A stretch of 31,730 bases of DNA, taken from NCBI GenBank assembly GCA_002293455.1, contig DBDH01000062.1:17876-49605 (forward strand). Reading direction: 5' to 3'. Below the pieces are notes generated by a model. It saw nothing but the letters and a program-made list of their open reading frames with translations. It made no database searches and was not told the origin of the DNA. Positions within the stretch are counted from its first letter, which is position 1. Each line of letters begins with the position of its first letter. The position numbers and the translations under genes are program-made. Of this stretch, positions 8,336 to 18,397 are shown one piece after another. This stretch comes from Treponema sp. UBA937 (GTDB lineage: Bacteria > Spirochaetota > Spirochaetia > Treponematales > Breznakiellaceae).

Positions 8336-11300
8336 TTACCGGCTTGCTCTGCGGAGAAACGTGGGACCACTACGTTTCCCCGTAAACTCCCCCGGCCACC
8401 TAAAGGGGGTTTCTAAATTAGGCGTCTCAATTCCCCAACCAGGCGGCGTACCTCCGGGAGGATTGTAAGTACTGTCGTTAAATTTAAGGCTGCTTCCGGG
8501 ATACAAACGAAAGTTATCGTGCTGGAATGCCCAACCTGCCTGCCCCCATGCCCACTCGATGGGGCCATTATTTTGTAAATCATTTAATGCTGCGTTGCTC
8601 TGGCTGGCTGGAGTAGTTCCCTCAAGAAAATGGAAATACATTGTTTCATTTACTTCCCAAGAAATCCAATACCAATCGTGTCCATTTTCTATACACATCA
8701 GTCGTATACCTGAATAATCTCTTTCATCCCAAGACAAAGGAAAGCCCGGTGTAGAATTACTGCCGCTTGGTCTGTCCCCCCCCCGAATCCAAAGCTGGGT
8801 TATGTACCCATTACGTTCATCAAATGGAAGTGAAGGTATATTAGTGCGAGGAGTACTATCATCATCATCATGATCAACATTCCAAATAGTAGGAAAATTA
8901 AATTGTACCGTCGAACGGGCGGCTTTTTCATACGCTGGTTCGGCTTCTGCGATGATGTTGTCTCCGTCTTTAACTATCGCCCGCGCCATAATACCTATAA
9001 CAAAACCATACTCTTTTGTTCCCGATGTATAATCCGTTCTGGGCGGAATAAAACTTTCCCTTAAGTTACCGAAGTCTGAGTGCTCCGCAAATGAAGCTGG
9101 AATTAAAAGCACAGAGGCATTAGGCGTGTAATCTGCAACTTCCGCCAATTTAATAAAATATGTTGGCTTGGTTGGATCAACTTTTGCTTCTGCATCTCTT
9201 CTTTCTATTTCATAATATGTATCCCCATTAACAGGATCAGTATATAAATAATAACTAGTATAATCAAAATCCTTCTCAGGCATGTCAAAATCCGGCTCCT
9301 CAGGGGGAGTTAGCTTATAATTTTGAATCGGAGGAGAATTGACTAATGTTTTTACATACGATAACTGCGCGGTAGGTGTCTGGCAGTCTATTTTGAATTG
9401 ACCATTAATGGGCTGTACCGAATGGTAAAAAGAAATCCTGGCGTTATCATCATACCCATCAACCCAAGCATACTGATCAAATTTATCAGTAGTCCACTCT
9501 ATCCTTGCCTTCTCTTTATTTATCCGAATAAAAACAGGGTTTATGCCGGAAGGTATTACTCTGCTCTCCTCATCCTCATTGCGGTATGCCGTTTCTCCGG
9601 CAACAGGGTTATTCAGCTCATCCCGTACCAATCCTGCACTAAAGGTAATGTTATATTCTACCCCTTTTACCGGAAAGGCATAACTGCCGCTAAGCAATAT
9701 CTCAAGAGTATTATTATCGTCTCCTGCTACAGTAACCGCACTGGAAACCACGGGAATAATAACCTTGTCGGCGTTTTGTCCTTTAAGAGCATTCGTCACC
9801 GTTTCATCATCCGTGTTCAAATTGAAATTCAAAATATATTTTTCCGTAAGATCAGGTTTCCCCGCCGCATCGGTGTTGCTGGTTCCTATGGTGTAATAGC
9901 CGCCCAGTTCCGAATCACCGCCAAAACGGTTGTATTCATTCGGGAGTAACACTGCCGGAGCAAGGTAATCGTCAACTTGCGTAAGGGTGATATTGCCGGA
10001 TCCCTTAAAAATACTCTTGCTGAATCTGATGGTCAGTTTGTTCTCTGCACTATCAAATTCCGCGCCGACAAATTCAGGCACGCTGGTATCTATGGCAATG
10101 CGGGTATAAAAAGTCAAACCTTGTTTGTTAGCCAGTCTCAATAGAACAGCGTCGGCAAGTTCTTTTTTCACGTCTGCCCCGTTGGCTGTTTTCAACCCAA
10201 CCCCTTCAAGGTTAAAGCTTTTTATTTCCACCGCCTCCGCAGCATCCCCTGTTTGTGTTACATAGGAGAACTTGAGTTTATCAGTGTCATTACTATCGGC
10301 ATCAAATTCCGCTGTGCGGGTAGTATCACCGCCGAATTGCAGCTTTAATTGGGGAGTTCCGGTAACGGTAACCGGTTCTCTCAGATTAAGGCTGATCTCA
10401 ATTTTGCGGTTCAATCCATAGGTTCCGGGAGGATTGCCGCCGAAACTGATCAACAAAGGACCTTTGGCAGCAATGGTAAGCGCTATCTCATTACTGTTAT
10501 CAGACACGTTCCCCGCCGCGTCAATTTGCCGGGCAAGTACCGTATAAGTTCCGGCAACAGCAAAAGGTTTTACGTTGGTTTCATCGTATACAAGCCAATC
10601 GCCGCCGTTAACCTGGTATTCCACCGAAGCGTCCACTTCTTGCTCGCTTTCAATTTCAAAGAAGTTCTGAGAACCGTTTGCCCCTATTACCAGAGCAGCA
10701 GGTTTCTCTGTATCGATGATAATGCCACTGGCGAGATTGTTTCCTGCGGGAACGGTAAAATCAATCAAAGAATTTCCCGCTGTATCGGTAAGGGTTGCGC
10801 CGCCAGCCAAAACAAAACCGGCAACGGATAAATTATCCGTATTCTCCCCAGCCTTAACCCTATAGGTGAACAGCAAAGAATTCTGTCCGCTCACACTTTG
10901 GGTAAGCGCTTCGGTAGAAGCGTCTGTGCCGGAATTCAGGGTTAATTGAGCGCCCTTTCTCTCGGTTCCGGGGTTAAACACGATATCGCTGTCAAAAATC
11001 AGTCTCAGATACAGTGTTTTGTCAGCGTTGTAATAACCTGAGCTGTTTAGGGATTCTACCTTGCTTATTTTGGGAGACCTTGTATCAATTTTGATCTTTT
11101 TGGTATCACTGAGGTTTTTCCCGGTAGGAATTTTCATATCCGCAACTCCGCCGCCTGTCCATGTCCCGCTGTCATAGTTAATACCGGCAACGTTAAGGTC
11201 AATAGCGTTATCGTTGTTGTCTAAGGTATCATCTCCACTAGCAACAGTGTAGGTAAATATGTGCCGCATAGTACCATTGCTGAACGGGTCATGTTCCGCG

Positions 11301-13585
11301 CGTTTCCCATTATTCAGGGTAAGAAACGGCGTATCGGAACCGGTGTATGTTACCTCTTTGTTAAACTCAAGATAGATGTTTATCTCTTCGTCTGCTTTAT
11401 ACGCGCCGTCGCTCTTATCACTCGTGATAAACACCAATACGGGCTTAAAGGTATTTATTCTCGCGGAAAAAGAACTCTGTGCTGTATTATTGCCAAGGTC
11501 CTGCAAAGAAACCTTAATGTGTCCTGAGCCTTCACCCTGATATGCTATGGGACCCGCTTTCCATGTACCCTTGTAGCCGTCATATTCCAGCAGGGCGTTA
11601 TTAACAGGCTTATCATTCCATGACACCGTAAAGCCGCCCATTTTTTCCGCGTCTTTCCATATTTCAGCAGAATCATCATTCCATGTTCCAGAGAGATAAA
11701 TGTTATCTCCTTCTGTCAGAAAGTCCATTGCACCATCTTTGAGAATGTCAGTTGTGTAATTCTTAACCTCACCGGCCGCTGGTTCGACTCTAATCTTTTC
11801 AATGCTCAATGAAGGCGGCTGTATGTCGCCCCGGACTGAATTGAGTGAAGTCACCGCACGTCCTGAATCTGGATCGCCTTCGACCCGAAGGATAAAACTC
11901 TGAGCCGTCAGACGGAATTGATCGGTTCCTGCTCCTACATTCAAATCGGTAAAGAGATTAAGGCTCTTGCTGAATGTTTTTTCAGCCCGTTCGGTATCTG
12001 GATTAATTTCTTTTTGACCCAATTCCAAGTCCCAGATGAGGTTCCCCTTAGTATCCTTCCCTGCTGTGTTCTTCCAGCCATCGTACTCAGCGGACTGATA
12101 TAAAATACGGCTGTCATCATTCACATCGGCATTGGGATTAAGCCATACCATGCGAAGACTCACAGGTTCAACTCCGTCTCCAACAATTCCGCTTACCGTA
12201 AAGTTTCCGTTTTCATCGCCAAACAAGGGGTCCTGCGCGGAAGGACTTTCTAATGTAATACTTGGCGCGTCAATATCGTATACATAGAAGTAACGCTCGA
12301 CCGTTACTCCTTTATTGCCCTTAATAAAAACCTTCTTGCCGTCCGCATCCTCACCCTCAACCGCATCCCAAGAATCGATAACAATTTTGTATACAGCGCA
12401 TTTTTCGGGACTCGTGATGATGGTCCAGTTAAAAAACGCGGATGGCGGCATTCCTATTTCCAGAGGCTCATTAAGCAGAATGTCTTCAGCAACAAGTTCG
12501 TTTCTTCCGTTGTCGATATTGTATATCTTATAGGAAACGGAATGCACACTGTTATTGTCATAGGCCTGCCCCTGAATGCTTGAACCGGGGTATACTCTGG
12601 ATCGCTCCTGAGCCTCTGATTGTTTTTCAACACCAAAACCATCTACCCAAGGTTTATCCGCGTCGGGCCACCAGACGAACCAACCGTGACTGAGGGTTTG
12701 TTCATTGCCCGCCTTATCGGTAACAGTACTGAGCAATTGGAGGTATTTTTTTTCTGTAATGGGATTTCCCTCGATGTCGGTAATTTCGTCCGCGGCAATT
12801 GTTGTTTTCCCGCTCCAACTCAATTCTTCCGGCGGCAGTGTATAGCTGTAATAAAAGAATCTTTCTTTATTGTCTTCCTCTCCTTCATTATCCGCAAGAT
12901 GAAAACTCAATCCTGCCAAAGAAAATTCATCGGAAATTTCATATTGAACTTCTATTTCCCCATTATGCAGACGGTCTAATGTTGAAGGATCCTGCAGCTT
13001 GTAGGTATCAAAGAGTTCTTTGGCTTCTGTATAACCATCGCGTTTAAGCACCGGTGCAAGTATTTCAACAACCGGCGGAGATGTGTCTTTGACGATTCGC
13101 TGCTGCTGTACCGCGCTTGCCCTTTTAACGCTGTTTTCCACACTCACGCTGATAAGATATTCCCCGTTAACCGCATCTTCCGGCATTGCGACATGTATTG
13201 ACCATTCGATTACATTATTACCAAGAGAATTCCAAGTCCCTCCATCGTTTTCCACGCCTTCCCACTCCTGGGAAAGAGAACTCCGGCGGTTCCACACACC
13301 GCGCTCACTGCGGAATTCTTGCTTCCACCCATTCCCCTCTTTTGTTACGCGTTCCACCGTAACAGTCAACACAGCTATTCCCTCTTTATCCGCAGCGGTT
13401 CCGCTGATTTCAAATTCATTTGGAACATTCTCCATAAAATCGGGGCTTTCGATGGTGACGGTTGGAGGCGTTAAGTTGAGTTTAACTCCCAAGCCAACGG
13501 GACTTTCACAAGAGGAAAAGCACAAGAAACTTCCCAGTGCTAATATGAATAAGCCGAATATCAGTACAGTAGATTTTGTATTCAT
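8336..13585 (-). CDS. Giant Ig/SwmB-like repeat lipoprotein, subfamily A, copy 1 (A1), with poly-G tract
   Basis: Protein of 1749 residues. The signal peptide ends LCFSSC (Cys about residue 26), followed by ESPVGLG and a PPTVTIESP strand. An N-terminal head (30-700) precedes SwmB-like units at about 715, 835 and 1043, an Ig unit with YQVNGGDW and ARQIDAAGN near 990, a strand-rich unit near 1170, a PVFIRINK segment near 1350, and a C-terminal module with PGFPL and WYWISWEV near 1615-1645. Start support: AAGGAG lies 7 nt before the ATG, 27 nt after the B1 stop, so B1 and A1 are co-transcribed. Odd points: nine G in a row in codons 1601-1604, and a basic C-terminal tail (FTGKRSGPTFLRRASR) unlike the rest, next to the decayed barrel copy, suggesting a recombined 3' end. 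Exact function not recognised; likely envelope-anchored lipoprotein. Confidence 0.9.
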   Translation of the reverse strand: MNTKSTVLIFGLFILALGSFLCFSSCESPVGLGVKLNLTPPTVTIESPDFMENVPNEFEISGTAADKEGIAVLTVTVERVTKEGNGWKQEFRSERGVWNRRSSLSQEWEGVENDGGTWNSLGNNVIEWSIHVAMPEDAVNGEYLISVSVENSVKRASAVQQQRIVKDTSPPVVEILAPVLKRDGYTEAKELFDTYKLQDPSTLDRLHNGEIEVQYEISDEFSLAGLSFHLADNEGEEDNKERFFYYSYTLPPEELSWSGKTTIAADEITDIEGNPITEKKYLQLLSTVTDKAGNEQTLSHGWFVWWPDADKPWVDGFGVEKQSEAQERSRVYPGSSIQGQAYDNNSVHSVSYKIYNIDNGRNELVAEDILLNEPLEIGMPPSAFFNWTIITSPEKCAVYKIVIDSWDAVEGEDADGKKVFIKGNKGVTVERYFYVYDIDAPSITLESPSAQDPLFGDENGNFTVSGIVGDGVEPVSLRMVWLNPNADVNDDSRILYQSAEYDGWKNTAGKDTKGNLIWDLELGQKEINPDTERAEKTFSKSLNLFTDLNVGAGTDQFRLTAQSFILRVEGDPDSGRAVTSLNSVRGDIQPPSLSIEKIRVEPAAGEVKNYTTDILKDGAMDFLTEGDNIYLSGTWNDDSAEIWKDAEKMGGFTVSWNDKPVNNALLEYDGYKGTWKAGPIAYQGEGSGHIKVSLQDLGNNTAQSSFSARINTFKPVLVFITSDKSDGAYKADEEINIYLEFNKEVTYTGSDTPFLTLNNGKRAEHDPFSNGTMRHIFTYTVASGDDTLDNNDNAIDLNVAGINYDSGTWTGGGVADMKIPTGKNLSDTKKIKIDTRSPKISKVESLNSSGYYNADKTLYLRLIFDSDIVFNPGTERKGAQLTLNSGTDASTEALTQSVSGQNSLLFTYRVKAGENTDNLSVAGFVLAGGATLTDTAGNSLIDFTVPAGNNLASGIIIDTEKPAALVIGANGSQNFFEIESEQEVDASVEYQVNGGDWLVYDETNVKPFAVAGTYTVLARQIDAAGNVSDNSNEIALTIAAKGPLLISFGGNPPGTYGLNRKIEISLNLREPVTVTGTPQLKLQFGGDTTRTAEFDADSNDTDKLKFSYVTQTGDAAEAVEIKSFNLEGVGLKTANGADVKKELADAVLLRLANKQGLTFYTRIAIDTSVPEFVGAEFDSAENKLTIRFSKSIFKGSGNITLTQVDDYLAPAVLLPNEYNRFGGDSELGGYYTIGTSNTDAAGKPDLTEKYILNFNLNTDDETVTNALKGQNADKVIIPVVSSAVTVAGDDNNTLEILLSGSYAFPVKGVEYNITFSAGLVRDELNNPVAGETAYRNEDEESRVIPSGINPVFIRINKEKARIEWTTDKFDQYAWVDGYDDNARISFYHSVQPINGQFKIDCQTPTAQLSYVKTLVNSPPIQNYKLTPPEEPDFDMPEKDFDYTSYYLYTDPVNGDTYYEIERRDAEAKVDPTKPTYFIKLAEVADYTPNASVLLIPASFAEHSDFGNLRESFIPPRTDYTSGTKEYGFVIGIMARAIVKDGDNIIAEAEPAYEKAARSTVQFNFPTIWNVDHDDDDSTPRTNIPSLPFDERNGYITQLWIRGGDRPSGSNSTPGFPLSWDERDYSGIRLMCIENGHDWYWISWEVNETMYFHFLEGTTPASQSNAALNDLQNNGPIEWAWGQAGWAFQHDNFRLYPGSSLKFNDSTYNPPGGTPPGWGIETPNLETPFRWPGEFTGKRSGPTFLRRASR
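8776..8784 (-). repeat. Poly-G (G9) tract in the A1 coding strand
   Basis: Nine consecutive C on the plus strand give nine G in the A1 coding strand, in the codons CGG GGG GGG GAC (about residues 1601-1604). One extra G leads to a TAA within ten codons; one G fewer leads to a TGA after about 28 codons. Either change removes the C-terminal ~145 residues. Poly-G tracts of this length are known slippage sites in treponemes. Confidence 0.85.
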
Positions 13586-13612
13586 TGTTTTCTCCTTTTC
13601 CGCCCTTCCTCT

Positions 13613-16600
13613 TTAAAACCCGTTACCAACCCGTAACCCATAATTTCCGTATTTACGGGGAATAAAGAAATTAATGTCACCTGCCCAAGAAGCGCCTGTA
13701 TACGGACCCTCATCGTTAGATATTTTTACGCCCTTTTGATAAAAATCACTGACAATTTCCCACGTTATCCAAATGTAGTCTGTATTCGCGCCGGAAGTAT
13801 TTTTATAGGCATATTTACTTGTCCTGTAGTCCTCAATCTCTAAAGGAAATCCGGCTATAGTAGGCACTCCGCCGTTTACATTGGAACCTTCAAACTTTAC
13901 ATAATTACCAGCCGTAACATTCCGATAAACCACCACGGTCTTAAACACCCCTTCGTACCCATTATCACTATCCTCCAGATTGGTTCGTGCCGCGTTTGCC
14001 GCTATATAATCCTTGCGGGCGGTATATAGAGAGTCATCCCCTATGGTTTTAATTACTGTATAAGGCTCTGTGATATCTAATGTTTCCAAGGCGTCAGCTT
14101 CTATGTCATCAATCTGTGAATTGGCAGAACTGCTTATAAATGTGCCATCAGTTATCACTCCCATAGAACTTGGAATGTTATATGTACTAGCTAGATTCAT
14201 ATCATCTGTAATTATTGCAATACGGTTATTATCAGAAACTGTTTCATACAATATATCCGCATCTGGTGTTACACTGTCTATGCGGTATTGCACCTTGGTT
14301 CCGGGTATATTTGCGGTTGCGATCTGACCTGTTGGATTTGTCGTTGGATGATTATTTGAAACACGGTTTACCCTGATAACCGGAACCGCTGTTTTGCCGG
14401 ACCATATATACACGGTACTTCCAGCAAACTTGTTTCCTGCAGGATCGATAAAAGCAACGTCACCAATAGTAACTTCCCATATTCTGCCGTCCGGGAGAGG
14501 CGGATTCATTGTTACCGTTATTTCATTGGTTCCGCTTCCGGCAGTGGAATGCACATCGATGATCTGCCGTAAGTATCCGGCTCTTTCAAGAACCGCTCTG
14601 AGAATATTATCATCCAGTCCTTTGTCAAATCGCAGCACATATTTGGCAGCCGTATCAGGAACATAATTGCCGCCGTTTAATTTGAGTCCGTGAGTGGTTT
14701 TTATATAGGCTGATTCCAGCACTGTTATGTCTGCGGCGTTCAAATTTTTGGTAATCTCATAATACTCATCACTGGTTAATACCGGAGGAATAAGCCAATC
14801 GCCGGCAGGTTTAATGGTGATGTTTCCGCTCTCCGGCAAAACCGGCTGACTAAATTGCAGGACAAGTGTTTCGTTATCCAGAACTTTTGTATCTGCTGCG
14901 TCTAACGCTTCTTCAATTGTTTCATATTGATCCACAACGGCATCCCCGCCGGTATGTATTTCAGTAATACTCGGCGCTACAGATAACACATGTATCCCTG
15001 CACGGGAACTGTTGTATTCGCTTATCACACTTGCAATATTCCCGCCGGGGGCAGTACCGTCATCACGGGTAACGCCGGTTAGGTTAATATCTTTTACTAC
15101 TAAAGGTTCCCACAAATAGCCGGAAGGAATATTATTCCACTCAAAGTTGAGGGCAAAATCATTGGTTACATTAGCCGCAAGCGGAATGGTTATGTCTTGT
15201 GCGTCGTCGGTACTTCGCCCAATTGTTATCGTTGGCCCCCCAACAGAAGCGCTTACTTTTCCGGTAAAAAGCAGTTCAAAGGAAAAATCTGATCCCGCAG
15301 GATATGCGCCGTCAGGTACGTCACAGACCAAGGCGGCAAGATTTGTCTCTCCTATGATAAAGGATATTTCATTTGACAGTCCGCTTTCATTGCCCGCAGG
15401 GTCTGTTTGACGTGCAAATACCTGATAGTCTCCGGGAGCAGTGATTCCGGGAATCTCGTATGGGCCAGTAATGCTTGTCCATGTTGTACCGTTGTTAATG
15501 GTATATTCCACTTTTGCGTTCAGCTCAACATTTGCAGCCTTTATCCGCACCTTTATCGGCGGTATTCCTTCATTTTCTGTGATATCCTCAATTATCAGTG
15601 CGGGAGGCGCTTTTGTATCTATGTAGACCGTTCCGGTAACATCAGGATTCTCTGTTAAAGAAAGCCAATTGCCGTTGTTGCCGGCAGTGTCGGTAATTAT
15701 CTTACGGTCTTCTTCAGAAAATAAGTTTGCGGCTATACTTACCGGATTTGCCGTATCACCGGCCTTTACGGTGTAGGCAAAAACAAGGCTCTGACCTTCG
15801 GTGTTTAGGAAATTTGCTTCCCGGCTATTACCATTGAAAGATAATTTCAGTTTAGGATTTCCCAAAACTCGTACCGGTTTATCAATGTCAGCGGTAATTT
15901 TCAATTCCTGTCCCGCCCTCAGCCATTCATCGCTATCGCCGGTAATCGCAATGCTGGTAATTTTAGGAACAATACTGTCAACATGAAGATTCAGCTGCGA
16001 TTCTGGAATACTTGACAGATCATCCTCACTGCTGATGGAACCTCCTTTCAGGTCTATCTTAGTTACAGTGAGTCCGCCGGCTGTTGTTTTATCTCCGGCT
16101 TGTACAGGATAGGTAAAATTCAGCGTCGCGCTTCCCGCTCCGTCCTTGTATGCAGCATAACGGGGTTTGTCGTCTTCAAATCCCCCCAATACCAGTCTTG
16201 GCATACCGGTAACCGTATTTACAGAACCGCTAAAAACAGCCTGCAGGTTAATGGTGTCCCGTCCGCTGAATGTTGTCCCTTCAGCGTAAGGAGAAGCAAT
16301 TTCCTTAAACTCCGGCAATGTTGTAACAATGACATACCGCTCCAGTTGGTTTATATTGCCAAGCTCGTCTTCTACGGCAGCCCGGAAATAATAATTCCCC
16401 TCATTGGGAAAAGCTGTATTACCGGTCCATACATTTTCATTTTCTCCGGTACCTCTTGTGAGCGGAATGGGCTTATCGTTATCTGTTACAGATATAAGTG
16501 TCACAGAATCTGGATCAATAGGTACGCCGGTTTTATCAGGTTTGACACGGATTTCAAATGGTATTTCTTCATTTTTTCCGAAATTCGCCCCATTCACAGG

Positions 16601-18397
16601 ACGTTCAACGGCAATTTCCGGAGGGGTAGTATAGGGCATCAGGCGGAAGGGAAGGAAAACATCAATCCCTTTACTCTGGGTATACAGTATGAACAATTTC
16701 GGCGCGTTTTCCAGACCATTGTACATAAAATCCGTAAATATGTTAAAGGTTTTTTTAAAAGTCTGCTGTTTAAATGTTTTGGTTCCTATTGTACGGTCCT
16801 CTATACGTGTAAGTACAATATCGTCCTCATCCCATATCTGTATGCCATCTGCGGGGGCATTATCTATGAGAACTGCCTGCCCTTTTTCCATCTGTTCATT
16901 TGCACTCAAGCCCAGGCCGTCAGGAACCCATGCTATTCTGAGAAACTCAACTTCATCCAAATTCAGCACAGAACCTTCGAGTGTAAAGGTTCCATCAGTT
17001 AAGACCGGACTGGTATTTTCAGCAGGAGATGTAACGGATATGACCGGAATTCCATCTTCCATAACCTGAACGGTAAATAATCTGTGCGTCCAACGTCCTG
17101 ATGCATGGGTATCCTGTACCAGAACAACGAGGCGGTACTCACCCCGTTCACTGGCGCTTGTTACTGGAATAGTGGTATTTCTCACAGAGCCGACGTTCAC
17201 GGGGCTTATTTGGGGAAATTTTTCACGCTCTGTGGCATCATAAAGGGATTGTAGTTTTTGATCATCCGTTTCCCCCTGCATAAACAAGTCCCAGTCCGCT
17301 TTCGAAACTATCGCCGTATATACCGCGTGCAGGGTATCATCGTCAAATATTGTTATGGGGATATTACTGTTTCTCTCTGTGGATATTGCTCCCTTTTCTT
17401 TGAGTATTTTTTCGGTTTCCTCGTCCATCTGTATTCGCGCGTTGTCCGCTTCCGGATACCAGCAAAGGCTGTACAATTCATTGGATACAAGACCATCACC
17501 GTCTTCATCATAAACATCATTTTGTCCGCTGTGCCCGGCTTCCGCTTTCGCGGTTATAACCGCTTGCAGATAATGCCGCCCCGAACTGTAGTCGGGATTG
17601 GCGCCAGTCAGCATTTCCTCGGTTATCAGCCACATCGGCGTGGTAAGTCCTCCGCTGTCCCGCTCAAGCCCCTCCGAAAACACTGCCTCTCCCTGTTCAT
17701 TCAAGAAATTAAGGCTTACCCCGGATAGTTCAAAATCATGCACAATTGAAGCGCGGATGGTAAAAGACTCGTTTTGAAAATAGTCTACATACTCAAGTTT
17801 ATTCGGGTCCAGAGTTTCCAGTCTGCTTTTGGACAGCAAGTCAACGTAAGCTCCCGGAGACCGCTCAATTCTAACGCTTTCCACAAATGGAGGGTCCGTA
17901 TCTACCAGTAAGGTGAGGTTTCGCGTCATGCTTAGCCCTTGGATTTGGTGTTTATCAAAGGCGCTTATGGTGATATTCCGTTCTCCCTTTTGGATGCCGT
18001 CCAGCGCAATACGCCAGGTTTGTTTCCCATCGGGACCTTTGGGACTTATTTCCGCATTGTTCCATACCCGCGTTCTGCCGTTTATTATTTCCGCGTTGGG
18101 ACCTGTTTCTTCTACCTGTATTCCGGTAACCAAAACATTGTCCCAAGCTTCTCCTGTCAGGATACATTCAGGACCAACCTTTATGCCTTGACCGATGAGA
18201 ATGCTGCTATCTCCCTCAATTATCCTTTTAGTTCCGTCAGGGAGAATAATGCTTGTTACGGTAAGAGTCGGCGCTTCAAAATCTATGGTATTACCAAAAC
18301 CAACACTTTGCTCACAGGAGCCGAAAACCACTGCCAGTATCAGACAGATGGCGCTTAAAGCCAACGAGCTTCTCCATTGCATTGCCTTGTTACGCAT
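13613..18397 (-). CDS. Giant Ig/SwmB-like repeat lipoprotein, subfamily B, copy 1 (B1)
   Basis: Protein of 1594 residues from the ATG at 18397. GGAG sits 6 nt upstream; an ATG at 18409 is possible but has no good ribosome site and lies inside that signal. The lipoprotein signal ends VFGSC (Cys about residue 28), then EQSVGFG. Head region to about 690; SwmB-like repeats near 700, 812 and 1030; an Ig unit with YTINNGTTW and ARQTDPAGN near 965; a strand-rich unit with GNITIKP near 1190; PVIRVNR near 1340; and a C-terminal module with EGSN...IAGFPL near 1505 and YIWITWEI near 1543. It follows the barrel gene by about 22 nt and precedes A1 by 27 nt, so all three look like one operon. It is homologous to B2 across most of its length. 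Inferred role: exported partner of the barrel protein; ligand unknown. Confidence 0.9.
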   Translation of the reverse strand: MRNKAMQWRSSLALSAICLILAVVFGSCEQSVGFGNTIDFEAPTLTVTSIILPDGTKRIIEGDSSILIGQGIKVGPECILTGEAWDNVLVTGIQVEETGPNAEIINGRTRVWNNAEISPKGPDGKQTWRIALDGIQKGERNITISAFDKHQIQGLSMTRNLTLLVDTDPPFVESVRIERSPGAYVDLLSKSRLETLDPNKLEYVDYFQNESFTIRASIVHDFELSGVSLNFLNEQGEAVFSEGLERDSGGLTTPMWLITEEMLTGANPDYSSGRHYLQAVITAKAEAGHSGQNDVYDEDGDGLVSNELYSLCWYPEADNARIQMDEETEKILKEKGAISTERNSNIPITIFDDDTLHAVYTAIVSKADWDLFMQGETDDQKLQSLYDATEREKFPQISPVNVGSVRNTTIPVTSASERGEYRLVVLVQDTHASGRWTHRLFTVQVMEDGIPVISVTSPAENTSPVLTDGTFTLEGSVLNLDEVEFLRIAWVPDGLGLSANEQMEKGQAVLIDNAPADGIQIWDEDDIVLTRIEDRTIGTKTFKQQTFKKTFNIFTDFMYNGLENAPKLFILYTQSKGIDVFLPFRLMPYTTPPEIAVERPVNGANFGKNEEIPFEIRVKPDKTGVPIDPDSVTLISVTDNDKPIPLTRGTGENENVWTGNTAFPNEGNYYFRAAVEDELGNINQLERYVIVTTLPEFKEIASPYAEGTTFSGRDTINLQAVFSGSVNTVTGMPRLVLGGFEDDKPRYAAYKDGAGSATLNFTYPVQAGDKTTAGGLTVTKIDLKGGSISSEDDLSSIPESQLNLHVDSIVPKITSIAITGDSDEWLRAGQELKITADIDKPVRVLGNPKLKLSFNGNSREANFLNTEGQSLVFAYTVKAGDTANPVSIAANLFSEEDRKIITDTAGNNGNWLSLTENPDVTGTVYIDTKAPPALIIEDITENEGIPPIKVRIKAANVELNAKVEYTINNGTTWTSITGPYEIPGITAPGDYQVFARQTDPAGNESGLSNEISFIIGETNLAALVCDVPDGAYPAGSDFSFELLFTGKVSASVGGPTITIGRSTDDAQDITIPLAANVTNDFALNFEWNNIPSGYLWEPLVVKDINLTGVTRDDGTAPGGNIASVISEYNSSRAGIHVLSVAPSITEIHTGGDAVVDQYETIEEALDAADTKVLDNETLVLQFSQPVLPESGNITIKPAGDWLIPPVLTSDEYYEITKNLNAADITVLESAYIKTTHGLKLNGGNYVPDTAAKYVLRFDKGLDDNILRAVLERAGYLRQIIDVHSTAGSGTNEITVTMNPPLPDGRIWEVTIGDVAFIDPAGNKFAGSTVYIWSGKTAVPVIRVNRVSNNHPTTNPTGQIATANIPGTKVQYRIDSVTPDADILYETVSDNNRIAIITDDMNLASTYNIPSSMGVITDGTFISSSANSQIDDIEADALETLDITEPYTVIKTIGDDSLYTARKDYIAANAARTNLEDSDNGYEGVFKTVVVYRNVTAGNYVKFEGSNVNGGVPTIAGFPLEIEDYRTSKYAYKNTSGANTDYIWITWEIVSDFYQKGVKISNDEGPYTGASWAGDINFFIPRKYGNYGLRVGNGF

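Noticed and set aside
16100..17002. 300-codon plus-strand frame antisense to B1
   Set aside because: It lies wholly opposite a confidently coding gene with clear domains; the protein is Cys/Tyr/Arg-rich without motifs, as typical for antisense shadows.
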